A stretch of DNA of 15,230 bases from Desulfocapsaceae bacterium (GTDB lineage: Bacteria > Desulfobacterota > Desulfobulbia > Desulfobulbales > Desulfocapsaceae). The stretch is taken from assembly GCA_029934775.1 (NCBI GenBank), contig JAOZLO010000023.1, positions 1-15,230 of the forward strand, read 5' to 3'. The translations under genes were made by a program, and so were the position numbers. The notes below the pieces were generated by a model. That model made no database searches. It worked only from the letters and a program-made list of their open reading frames with translations, and was not told the DNA's origin. This document shows, one piece after another, positions 7,117-14,790 of the stretch (position 1 is the stretch's first letter; every line of letters begins with the position of its first letter).

Positions 7117-8700
7117 ATGGCACCAGTAGCTACAGTAAAGATTGAAGATATGCCGTCCATAGACGGTTATACAGAAGAACTTATGGCGGAATTACAAAAA
7201 CCATTGTCAAAGGCTCCAGGCCTTGGAAGCGATGAAAAGAGTGAAATCAAGGGATTGTACGAGCAGGCTGATGGTCAGAATCTGACGGCACCAATCATAA
7301 ATCTATTTTCACGTCTGCTTGATATGCGGAGGCAGGAGAAGGGATGTTCAGGTGATTTTGGTATATCTGAAGATAAACTCCAGCAGCTTGCAATTAAACA
7401 TCAGCAGATAGATGAGCATATGGTTTCGGTCGGTGGGCGCCTGGCTCGAGCATTGCCGATTGCAGGAGAAGCTAACAGTCGGGTAGAGGAATATCTGGCG
7501 CAAAAAGATCAGGTGGCGCCCAGTGGTATTGAGAAATGGGAACAGATCCAGGAAAACACTGCTCGTATAATGAGTGAACTGAAAATGAATGATGATGACT
7601 GGAATTCATTTCAGGGACAGATCCGTCATGCAATCGACTCTGTGGCCACCTTGTCCAAGTTGATTGATTTACCAGAGGATGTGCTGGAATCAATAGCACG
7701 TGTGACAAAATCATACAGGATGCGTCTTACCCCCTATTATACAAGTCTCATTATGCCCGGGGTAATCAATGATCCGATAATGTTGCAGTCAGTTCCAACG
7801 GGGGAAATGATAGAGAATGCCGGGATTGAAATTCCACCGGTTGCCGCGGATCATTCTCCCGCTCGCCTTATTGATCAGTTTTATCCGCGGGTACTCACTA
7901 TTAAAGTTACCAATATGTGCGCAATGTACTGTACTCATTGTTTGCGCCTTGCTCATATCGGCAGGAAGGACCATACGTATTCTAAGGAAGCGTACAATGA
8001 AGCTCTTGAATATATCCGTAATAATGAGCAGGTGCGTGATGTACTCATAACCGGTGGAGATGCCTTTGTTCTGCCAAACTCTATGTTGAAATGGTTACTT
8101 GAAGAACTGGATAAAATTGATCATATAAAAATAAAGCGACTTGGAACACGTATTCCTGTAACTGCTCCAATGCGGGTTAACGAGGAACTTCTTGATATCC
8201 TGGAAGAGAGCAGCGACAAAAAGCCGATTCGGGTGGTCACGCAGATCAACACTGCCCAGGAAATTACTCCAGTGTCAAGGGATGCTTTCAGGCGGATATC
8301 CAAGAGGACTTTTACAGTCCTTAACCAGGCGGTATTGCTCAAGGGTATTAACGACACTAGGACAAAGATGTGGAAACTGTGTGAAACGGTGCAGGAAGCT
8401 TATGTCAGGCCATATTATATATTTAACTGCAGTCACCGTAACCCGCAGTTCTCTCATTTCAGGGTGCCGCTGGAAGTTGGCCGTGATATTGTAGAATCCA
8501 TGTATGGCAATATTTCCGGTGATGCAATTCCCAGATACATTGCCACGGCCGGAGGAAAAATTCCACTGCACCGGTCAAATGTTGTGAAGCTGGAAGATGA
8601 TAACTATACCCTGAGGAAACCCTGGAATGGCGAGGAAGCGGAATATCCGGATGCCGATCCCAAGGTTTATGCCAGGGAACTCTTTGCTTTCAGCAGGTAG
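7117..8700 (+). CDS. KamA-family radical SAM 2,3-aminomutase-like protein
   Basis: The protein is 527 residues. From about residue 155 it aligns by eye with lysine 2,3-aminomutase, which moves the alpha-amino group of an amino acid to the beta carbon using SAM, a [4Fe-4S] cluster and PLP. Visible residues are Cys268-xxx-Cys272-xx-Cys275 (cluster), Arg277 (equivalent to the carboxylate-binding Arg of KAM), GGD at 313-315 (SAM), the motif RPYYIFNC (431-438) and GGK with Lys481 (PLP Schiff base). The two Asp that grip the lysine side chain in KAM (Asp293, Asp330 of the Clostridium subterminale enzyme) align with Ser439 and Thr477, so lysine is an unlikely substrate. The C-terminal zinc Cys cluster of KAM is missing. 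About 155 N-terminal residues form an extra, mainly helical region. No AblB-like acetyltransferase or EF-P gene is near, which argues against acetyl-beta-lysine synthesis or EF-P modification. Confidence 0.88.
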   Translation: MAPVATVKIEDMPSIDGYTEELMAELQKPLSKAPGLGSDEKSEIKGLYEQADGQNLTAPIINLFSRLLDMRRQEKGCSGDFGISEDKLQQLAIKHQQIDEHMVSVGGRLARALPIAGEANSRVEEYLAQKDQVAPSGIEKWEQIQENTARIMSELKMNDDDWNSFQGQIRHAIDSVATLSKLIDLPEDVLESIARVTKSYRMRLTPYYTSLIMPGVINDPIMLQSVPTGEMIENAGIEIPPVAADHSPARLIDQFYPRVLTIKVTNMCAMYCTHCLRLAHIGRKDHTYSKEAYNEALEYIRNNEQVRDVLITGGDAFVLPNSMLKWLLEELDKIDHIKIKRLGTRIPVTAPMRVNEELLDILEESSDKKPIRVVTQINTAQEITPVSRDAFRRISKRTFTVLNQAVLLKGINDTRTKMWKLCETVQEAYVRPYYIFNCSHRNPQFSHFRVPLEVGRDIVESMYGNISGDAIPRYIATAGGKIPLHRSNVVKLEDDNYTLRKPWNGEEAEYPDADPKVYARELFAFSR

Positions 8701-8752
8701 TTCTTTGGTCGATTTGCAGGTAAATCAGACGGTTGCGGGATAAAGATGTATG

Positions 8753-9133
8753 TCAGGAGTTGAATTTTCTCTCCCATTCGTACTCTTTTCCCGTGACCCT
8801 GTCTTCCATCCTGCGGATTCTCTTTTCCAGATTTGAAAATTTTTTCCTTAGTCTCTGGGCAGCGTTTCGTGGTGAATGGACATAGCTGTCGTAGAATTCA
8901 TGCTCTTCGTCACTCTCGATCGGACGTACAGGTTTTGGTTTCATAAAGAAAGCCGCTACCAGGTAAATACCAATTACGGGCCAGAAACCACTGAGCATAA
9001 AGGTAACAACTATTGCCATTCTTACCCAGAATACTGAAAAGTCAAAATATTCTGCGAGGCCCCGGCATACGCCGAGAAAAACGCCATCTCTTGAGCGGTA
9101 GATACCACCACGTCTGTTAGTATAATTTTTCAT
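8753..9133 (-). CDS. pspC: Phage shock protein C (PspC domain)
   Basis: PspC is an inner-membrane sensor that, with PspB, relieves PspA inhibition of PspF under envelope stress. The 126 residues open with the PspC-domain signature (RRGGIYRSRDGVFLGVCRGLAEYF), followed by a membrane segment at about 36-63 and a charged, coiled-coil-prone tail (about 90-123, NLEKRIRRMEDRV). Its start codon overlaps the pspB stop (TAATG at 9135-9131), indicating translational coupling. Its end lies 52 nt from the convergent kamA-family gene; that gap has a small GATTT/AAATC hairpin (8711-8726) but no T run. Confidence 0.93.
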   Translation of the reverse strand: MKNYTNRRGGIYRSRDGVFLGVCRGLAEYFDFSVFWVRMAIVVTFMLSGFWPVIGIYLVAAFFMKPKPVRPIESDEEHEFYDSYVHSPRNAAQRLRKKFSNLEKRIRRMEDRVTGKEYEWERKFNS

Positions 9134-9375
9134 TACTTATGTCGATCCTTTTCCTGATTGTCCATCAGGATTGTTTCAAGGGACTCGATGCGTGTTTCCA
9201 TTTTGCTTAGTCCCTGGTAAATTTCCTGGATAATCATAGCCTCTTCCGACCTGTTTTTGCTTCCTGTGATTCGGCTGTCACGGGTTTTTAATATTACCAA
9301 TATAGTTCCGCAAATAAGTGCAGCCATTGCCAGAATCGAGCCAAAGACCATGGCCACAATAATTATGGTTCCCAT
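9133..9375 (-). CDS. pspB: Phage shock protein B
   Basis: PspB is a small inner-membrane protein that partners PspC in signalling membrane stress to PspA-PspF. The 80 residues show a single N-terminal helix (about 3-28) and a cytoplasmic amphipathic coiled coil ending in QEIYQGLSKMETRIESLETIL, the characteristic PspB tail. Length matches the family. GGAG lies 9 nt upstream of ATG 9375. Unusually it is separated from pspA by 180 nt containing a long palindrome. Confidence 0.88.
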   Translation of the reverse strand: MGTIIIVAMVFGSILAMAALICGTILVILKTRDSRITGSKNRSEEAMIIQEIYQGLSKMETRIESLETILMDNQEKDRHK

Positions 9376-9400
9376 CTAGGTTTGCTCCAATATCAAAATT

Positions 9401-9530
9401 TGATGGCGTCGTAAAAACTCTTCACCTGCTTCGTTGTTGTAAATTTTCTGTCATTTTAACGTACCCTGGTACGCTGAAAATAATAGAAATTTTACACGCC
9501 TCGCATGTGAAGTTTTTTACTTAGCCATTT
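9401..9530. repeat. Long imperfect palindrome between pspA and pspB
   Basis: The left arm (about 9405-9465) and right arm (about 9468-9526) are inverted complements over roughly 60 nt at about three quarters of positions, with two small gaps. The centre CGTACC-CT-GGTACG (9460-9473) is perfect, and blocks such as GTAAAAA/TTTTTAC and CTTCAC/GTGAAG pair across the arms. No coding capacity or transposase is present. It looks like a non-autonomous MITE-like or dispersed palindromic element. Transcribed with the psp mRNA it would make a long hairpin downstream of pspA. Confidence 0.82.
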
Positions 9531-9555
9531 CACTTTTAAGGTTTTTGTGAGATTG

Positions 9556-10230
9556 TCAATTTTGTTTATCATCACTGTATTGAGCAGCCTTTATCTTTGC
9601 AAGCTCATTTTCGATCTCGCTATCAGTTGAGAGGTTTTCAAAATTTTCCTCAAGGGTGGGTTTCCTTTTTATGTTCACCAACTCCGCTTCTGCTTCCATC
9701 TGTTCTATTCGATTCTCAAGTTTGTCAAAACGAACCATGGTGTCGCTGCTGTTGCTTTTTCTGATCTCCTCCTGGGCTCTTTTTTTACCGTTTGCCCGTT
9801 TATGTCGCTGTGTGAGCATTCTCTTTTTTTCTTTTGCATTGTTGAGCTTGTTTTCAAGCTCAACAATATCTTTTTTATACTGCTCAATCAGACCACTGTG
9901 CTCACTTGCCTCATTTTTGAGGGTTTCCGCAACCTGGGAGTAACGTCGTTTTTCATTCAGTGCCTCTCTGGCAAGGTCATCCCGGCCTTTCCCGACAGCA
10001 AGTTCCGCCCGATTAGCCCAGAGATGTTTTTTGTCAACTATCTCGTCTGCTTTTCGTTCGATTTTTTTCATGTCGGCGATGACACCCGCGCAGGATGATT
10101 TGAGATCGATCAGTGTGTCTTCCATTTCATGTATCATCAGTTTAATCATTTTTTCAGGATCTTCAGCTTTGTCAAGCATTGAATTGATATTTGAACTGAC
10201 TATGTCTCTAAAACGTGTAAAAATTCCCAT
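9556..10230 (-). CDS. pspA: Phage shock protein A (PspA/IM30 family)
   Basis: PspA is a peripheral inner-membrane protein of the ESCRT-III-like PspA/IM30 family. It binds and inhibits PspF in unstressed cells, and oligomerises on damaged membrane to limit proton leakage. From ATG 10230 the product has 224 residues (E. coli PspA has 222). It begins with the amphipathic membrane-binding helix MGIFTRFRDIVSSNINSML, then the conserved DPEKMIKLMIHEMEDTL, followed by long coiled-coil helices to about residue 185 and a short acidic tail. A frame running back to 10311 is rejected because GGAGG (10242-10238 on the minus strand) sits 7 nt before ATG 10230 and the extension crosses the promoter. First gene of pspABC, expressed from the sigma-54 promoter upstream. 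Confidence 0.96.
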   Translation of the reverse strand: MGIFTRFRDIVSSNINSMLDKAEDPEKMIKLMIHEMEDTLIDLKSSCAGVIADMKKIERKADEIVDKKHLWANRAELAVGKGRDDLAREALNEKRRYSQVAETLKNEASEHSGLIEQYKKDIVELENKLNNAKEKKRMLTQRHKRANGKKRAQEEIRKSNSSDTMVRFDKLENRIEQMEAEAELVNIKRKPTLEENFENLSTDSEIENELAKIKAAQYSDDKQN

Positions 10231-10273
10231 ACTATAACCTCCATGGAGTAAATTATTTGTTTGGTTTGTATAG

Positions 10274-10289
10274 AGCAGTAATCGTGCCT
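10274..10289 (-). promoter_or_regulatory. Sigma-54 promoter of pspABC
   Basis: On the minus strand this reads AGGCACGATTACTGCT. The -24 GG and -12 GC are exactly 10 nt apart, as in the TGGCACG-N4-TTGCW consensus, with two mismatches overall. The predicted start is near 10263, leaving about 33 nt before pspA ATG 10230. The divergent gene encodes the matching enhancer-binding protein PspF, so the assignment is strong. Confidence 0.88.
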
Positions 10290-10403
10290 GTTTGGTGAAG
10301 TAAGATAACATGGTGATATTAATGCAAAAATAACTGAACGGTGTCCAGCTTAGTATAGTTAATAGGTGAAATATACCGTATTATTGGCTAAAATTACTCG
10401 TAT

Positions 10404-10449
10404 ATGGTATTTACAACCATTGAAATTGGAAAAATGTAAACTCCATAAT
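10404..10449 (+). promoter_or_regulatory. pspF promoter with overlapping inverted repeat
   Basis: TTGAAA (10420-10425) and CATAAT (10444-10449), 18 nt apart, each match the sigma-70 consensus at 5 of 6 positions and predict a start near 10456. An inverted repeat ATGGT (10404-10408) / ACCAT (10416-10420) abuts the -35 element. In E. coli the PspF enhancer sites overlap the pspF promoter and give negative autoregulation; this repeat, roughly 150 bp upstream of the pspA start, is a candidate for the same role. The repeat does not match a PspF site I know, so its role is inferred. Confidence 0.5.
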
Positions 10450-10473
10450 TCCATCAAAATAGAGTGACAGGAA

Positions 10474-11502
10474 ATGATACGTTTATCTAAAGGAGAAGCG
10501 TTAGGACAGTCCGGCGTGTTTCTGGATTTTCAGGAGCGGTTGTCGCGGGTAGCGCCGGTAGATCGACCGGTGCTGTTAATGGGAGAGAGAGGGACAGGCA
10601 AGGAATTGGCAGCTAGTCGACTGCACTTTTTATCAAGGCGGTGGAAGGGGCCTTTTATAACACTTAATTGTGCAACTCTCTCCCCTTCTCTTATTGAGTC
10701 AGAGCTGTTCGGACATGAAAAGGGCGCTTTTACCGGTGCAACACAGAGGAGGACAGGTCGATTTGAAGCAGCTGATGGGGGAACGCTTTTTCTCGATGAA
10801 ATCGGATCTATACCTCTGGAAGCCCAGGAAAAAATTCTGCGAGTAGTTGAATATGGTGTGTTTGAACGGGTCGGCAGTTCGGGACCTGTAGATGTGGATG
10901 TACGTATAATTGGAGCTACCAATATGGATCTGTCGGCAATGGCCGATAGAGAAGATTTCAAAAGAGACTTGCTTGATCGCCTCTCCTTTGAAGTTCTTTT
11001 TCTTCCACCACTGCGATATCGCGGGGAGGATGTGATGCTTCTGGCAAATCACTTTGCCGCCAGGATTGCATATGAACTGGGCAGAGAAGAAGTGATTGTT
11101 TTCAGTGAAAAGGCCTTGGAAGCTCTGGAAAAATATAGCTGGAAAGGTAATGTCAGGGAATTGAAAAATGTAATTGAGCGTGCCGTATATCGATCCGACG
11201 AAACCGTGATTGACGAGATCGTTTTCGATCCCTTCACATCTCCCTACGATTCCTTAAGAGAAGAAGAAAGGGGGCAGGAGCCAGTGATAGCTGTAGAACA
11301 CAAGGCTGAAAAAGAAACTGCCTCGTTTAAGGATACCGTCAAGAGTTTTGAAATTGAGTTGATACAAAAGGCTTTATCCCTAGCTCACAATCATCAGAAA
11401 AGAGCTGCAGAGGATATGGGGCTCACCTATGACCAGTTTCGTGGCTTGATTCGTAAATACAGTGAGGAGTTGGCTGGGAAGGGTAAAAAATCATGGATCT
11501 GA
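10474..11502 (+). CDS. pspF: Psp operon sigma-54 activator PspF
   Basis: PspF is a bacterial enhancer-binding AAA+ protein that remodels sigma-54 RNA polymerase at the pspA promoter and is held in check by PspA. The 342 residues align well with E. coli PspF from near the first residue, including the absence of an N-terminal receiver domain. Walker A is GERGTGKE (37-44), the sigma-54-contacting loop GAFTGA is at 84-89, Walker B GGTLFLDE at 102-109, the sensor region GATN at 147-150, and a Fis-type helix-turn-helix at about 306-328 ([19 protein letters not shown]). ATG 10474 is kept because the family aligns from here, although AGGA at 10469-10472 is too close to be ideal and GAG (10462-10464) may serve. 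It is divergent from pspABC. Confidence 0.96.
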   Translation: MIRLSKGEALGQSGVFLDFQERLSRVAPVDRPVLLMGERGTGKELAASRLHFLSRRWKGPFITLNCATLSPSLIESELFGHEKGAFTGATQRRTGRFEAADGGTLFLDEIGSIPLEAQEKILRVVEYGVFERVGSSGPVDVDVRIIGATNMDLSAMADREDFKRDLLDRLSFEVLFLPPLRYRGEDVMLLANHFAARIAYELGREEVIVFSEKALEALEKYSWKGNVRELKNVIERAVYRSDETVIDEIVFDPFTSPYDSLREEERGQEPVIAVEHKAEKETASFKDTVKSFEIELIQKALSLAHNHQKRAAEDMGLTYDQFRGLIRKYSEELAGKGKKSWI

Positions 11503-11700
11503 TATTTTTCGGAAGTAGGTTGAATAACATCTGGCAGATTGAGGAAGAATCTCAACTGCATACATCTTCAACTCTTGTTTACCATTATAAAGTCTGCTAA
11601 ATAGACAGACTGGGATGTTTGGATGAAGAGTCAGTAACAGTAAAAGTGCTGATAATCTCTATATAACGTAATTACATAATTTACAGACCGCAGAGTTTTC
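11503..11700. other. Intergenic gap after pspF
   Basis: Two small stem-loops are visible: CAGATTGAG / CTCAACTG (11535-11558) and AGTCTG / CAGACT (11591-11611). Neither is followed by a T run, so they are not called terminators. The AT-rich stretch near 11660-11685 may hold a promoter for the next gene, but no confident -35/-10 pair is visible. Confidence 0.35.
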
Positions 11701-14217
11701 ATGGGCAATAATAAGGGTACGTTCACTCATCGGTATACAGCGTGGGTTCTCAACCGACCTCTTTGGACTATCGCAATTCTCATCCTGGTGGTTGGCGTGC
11801 TTGGGTACCAGAGTAGAAATTTCAGAATCGACGCCTCTACAGAAACGTTGTTGCTGGAAAACGATAAAGATTTACGCTATGCCCGTGAAATATCCAAACG
11901 GTATGGAATTCAGGACTTTTTACTGATTTCTTTTACCCCAAAATCGGGCGACCTTCTGGACCAGGATAATCTTTCAACTATCGAGGGGTTACGTGATTCT
12001 CTAAGCCGCCTTGCATCAGTGGAGTCTGTGCTCACCATTCTGGATGTTCCGCTGTTGGAAAGCCCGCCGGTTTCATTTAAACAGCTTTCACAAAACAAAA
12101 TTCCGACCCTGGAATCGCCTACCATAGATAAAAACCTGGCGATAACAGAATTATCTGAGAGTCACTTTTATCGGGACCTTCTGGTTAGCCGGGATGTAGA
12201 AACCACAGCGATTATCATTAACCTCAAAACCGATCCCTCCTATAGCAAACTTATCACCACCAGAAATGAATTCCTGGATAAAAAAGCGCAGGGACAACTG
12301 TCTCCGACAGAGGCCGCTGAATATGCACGCATCGTCGATGAAATACGGACGCAGCAGGTCTCGTTGAATGCAGAGCAACACCAAAATATCCTGGCAGTAA
12401 GAGCCATTATGGATGCGAACCGTGACAACGGACAGCTTTTTCTCGGCGGTATCAGCATGATAGCCGATGATATGGTCACCTATATCAAAAATGATCTGAG
12501 AATATTCGGTATGGGAGTGTTTTTGTTGCTGGTTCTGATGCTTGGACTATTTTTCAAGAGTAAACGATGGATTATCTTACCAATGCTCTGCTGTTTTCTA
12601 TCTGTAATTGTGATGATGGGGGTTTTGGGCACCTTTGGCTGGGATGTTACCGTTATCTCGTCTAATTTCATATCCTTGCAGCTGATAATTACCCTGGCCA
12701 TTTCAGTCCATCTGATTGTACGTTTTCGTGAATATCAAGTGACCCTTCCCGAAGCGGATAACCGCACCCTGGTACGAAAAACCATTCAATCCAAATTCGT
12801 ACCATGTCTGTTCGCCACTCTTACTACCATTGCCGGATTTACTTCGCTTATGCTCTGCGACATAAAGCCTGTGATCCACTTTGGGTGGATGATGAGCATC
12901 GGTATTCTGTTATCACTTGCACTGACCTTTGTACTTTTCCCTGCCGGTGCGATGCTCGTTAAAAAACCAAAGCCGCCTTCGCAAAATAGAATTCTCAAAT
13001 TTTCATTCACCAAATTTCTGGGGCGTATAACAGAAGCCTACGGCACAGCTATTCTCATTCTGACCGTAATTTTCACCATCATAACGGTTGTAGGCGTATC
13101 CAGATTGCGGGTAGAAAACAGTTTTATCGATTATTTTAAGGAGTCGACAGAAATCTACCAGGGCATGAAAATCATCGACCAAAAGCTCGGAGGTACTACA
13201 CCTCTGGATGTCATTGTGCAATTTGAAACCTTCGAGGAGGATGACAGCGAAGATGATGAGTTTGAGATAGAAGACGATTTTTTCGCCGATTCGAAAGAGG
13301 GGACACCAGAGGATGATGACAGAAAATATTGGTTTATGGATCATCGTCTGGAAGTAATCGAAAGGGTACACGACTATCTTGACAACAGACTAGAGATCGG
13401 AAAAGTGCTGTCGCTGGGGACCCTTTTAAAAATAGGCCGACGGCTCAATGATGGAAAGTCGTTGGACAGTCTGGATATGGCGGTTCTGTATACAAAACTA
13501 CCTGAAAAATATAAAGGGTTGCTATTGTCCCCGTACGTCTCTTTCGACAATAACGAGGTCCGCTTTACGGTAAGGATTAAGGATTCGCTGAAGTCGTTGC
13601 AGAGAAATATCCTGCTCAAGGAAATCAAACACGATCTCGTTCATCAACTCGATCTCGATGAAACCAAAGTCCATCTGGCTGGCACAATGGTCCTATACAA
13701 CAATATGCTCCAGAGCCTTTTTTCTTCCCAAATTAAGACATTAGGTGCCGTGGCTTTCGCTTTGCTGATCATGTTTCTGTTTCTGTTCCGCTCGCTGAAA
13801 ATTGCACTGATTGCTTTATTCCCCAATCTGCTGTCAGCCGGTGCAGTACTGGGTGTAATGGGTTGGCTGGATATTCCTCTGGATATGATGACCATCACTA
13901 TTGCAGCCATTAGTATTGGTATCGCAGTCGATAACACAATCCATTATATCCATCGTTTTAAGGAAGAAATCAAGATTGACGGCGATTATTACGGTTCTCT
14001 TCACCGCTGTCATAACTCGATTGGACATGCCATGTACTACACCTCCATAATCATTATCGTCGGTTTTTCCATCCTGATACTTTCTAATTTCTTGCCAACG
14101 ATCTATTTCGGTCTCTTTACAGGTCTTGCCATGCTCATCGCGCTTATTACCTCTTTGACCCTCTTGCCGCAACTGTTGGTTTGGTTAAAACCGTTTGGTC
14201 CTGGAAATCGATCTTAA
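11701..14217 (+). CDS. RND/MMPL-family transporter, 12-helix, unknown substrate
   Basis: This 838-residue inner-membrane protein has the duplicated RND/MMPL plan: one helix (about 20-36), a large periplasmic domain (about 40-260), five helices (about 267-420), then the same pattern again with a helix at about 448-466, a periplasmic domain (about 470-675) and five helices (about 680-826). Such proteins move lipids, hydrophobic or envelope compounds using the proton gradient. The second half keeps the MMPL-type motif IGIAVDNTIHYIHRF with Asp743 in the membrane; the corresponding helix of the first half (LIITLAISVHLIVRF, about 327-342) has no Asp. A very acidic stretch (about 510-540) interrupts the second periplasmic domain. 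The ribosome binding site before ATG 11701 is weak. No membrane-fusion protein or outer-membrane channel is adjacent, so it is unlikely to be a classical tripartite drug pump. Substrate unknown. Confidence 0.87.
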   Translation: MGNNKGTFTHRYTAWVLNRPLWTIAILILVVGVLGYQSRNFRIDASTETLLLENDKDLRYAREISKRYGIQDFLLISFTPKSGDLLDQDNLSTIEGLRDSLSRLASVESVLTILDVPLLESPPVSFKQLSQNKIPTLESPTIDKNLAITELSESHFYRDLLVSRDVETTAIIINLKTDPSYSKLITTRNEFLDKKAQGQLSPTEAAEYARIVDEIRTQQVSLNAEQHQNILAVRAIMDANRDNGQLFLGGISMIADDMVTYIKNDLRIFGMGVFLLLVLMLGLFFKSKRWIILPMLCCFLSVIVMMGVLGTFGWDVTVISSNFISLQLIITLAISVHLIVRFREYQVTLPEADNRTLVRKTIQSKFVPCLFATLTTIAGFTSLMLCDIKPVIHFGWMMSIGILLSLALTFVLFPAGAMLVKKPKPPSQNRILKFSFTKFLGRITEAYGTAILILTVIFTIITVVGVSRLRVENSFIDYFKESTEIYQGMKIIDQKLGGTTPLDVIVQFETFEEDDSEDDEFEIEDDFFADSKEGTPEDDDRKYWFMDHRLEVIERVHDYLDNRLEIGKVLSLGTLLKIGRRLNDGKSLDSLDMAVLYTKLPEKYKGLLLSPYVSFDNNEVRFTVRIKDSLKSLQRNILLKEIKHDLVHQLDLDETKVHLAGTMVLYNNMLQSLFSSQIKTLGAVAFALLIMFLFLFRSLKIALIALFPNLLSAGAVLGVMGWLDIPLDMMTITIAAISIGIAVDNTIHYIHRFKEEIKIDGDYYGSLHRCHNSIGHAMYYTSIIIIVGFSILILSNFLPTIYFGLFTGLAMLIALITSLTLLPQLLVWLKPFGPGNRS

Positions 14218-14790
14218 TCCACTCAATAAAAGGTGTTTCTTATCACATCAGAAGTTGACGCCAATGTGAAACAATCACAAGGCTCGTCTGATTTGAGTGA
14301 CCTCAGTATTTCCGTGACCTCGCTGATCATAGCGTAGTACACGGGAATCATTTTCTATGTATCCTTCTTCCCGAGAACCTCACCCGAAAAGGAGCATACT
14401 GGCACTTAGAAAATTCAAAATTATTTCCGGAAACCTAGTTGTAAATGGAACACCTTCAAATCAAGGCCGGCTTTTTACAGTCGAGAGCAAATCCTGAGGT
14501 AAGGTTGAAAAGTGTTGGGAAATATGAGAAAAAAATAATACGTGTACACCTTTTTCCATCTACTGGTGTTTAATATTGCAATAGGCCGGGGCTTCAGGCA
14601 CTTTTGCGGTACGCATTAAGCTTAACATTTCAGTTTTCCGGATTTTTACAGAAAAAGATAAAAGTGATCACAAATAGGTTTTCTTTTTGTGGATAATATG
14701 CTGTACTGCAAAGTCGGTTAATGTAGCTTGTCCGGGCTTTGCTGTACGGAGAGCACCGAAAAAATCAATTCAATGTCAAGGAGAACTGTT
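14218..14790. other. Long intergenic region, no gene recognised
   Basis: No frame here looks like a gene. Small features seen are a direct repeat GTGACCTC with a 17-bp period (14297-14304, 14314-14321), a CGCT/AGCG stem (14321-14334), a perfect palindrome TATTGCAATA (14574-14583), another, GTGATCAC (14664-14671), and a -10-like GATAAT (14692-14697) without a good -35. The last two could belong to the promoter of the following gene. A 5' regulatory RNA cannot be excluded but no known riboswitch fold was recognised. Confidence 0.4.

Noticed and set aside
7117..8700. Lysine 2,3-aminomutase (ablA) or EF-P lysine aminomutase (epmB) as a specific name
   Set aside because: The lysine-binding Asp pair is missing, the N-terminal extension does not fit, and neither ablB nor EF-P-related genes are adjacent.
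9656..10098. Plus-strand open frames opposite pspA
   Set aside because: They lie entirely within the well-supported pspA gene on the other strand; their hydrophobic composition is the complement of a Lys/Glu-rich coiled coil.
14596..14607. AGGCAC followed by TTGC, resembling a sigma-54 promoter
   Set aside because: The GG and GC are only 7 nt apart instead of 10, so it cannot be a functional -24/-12 pair.
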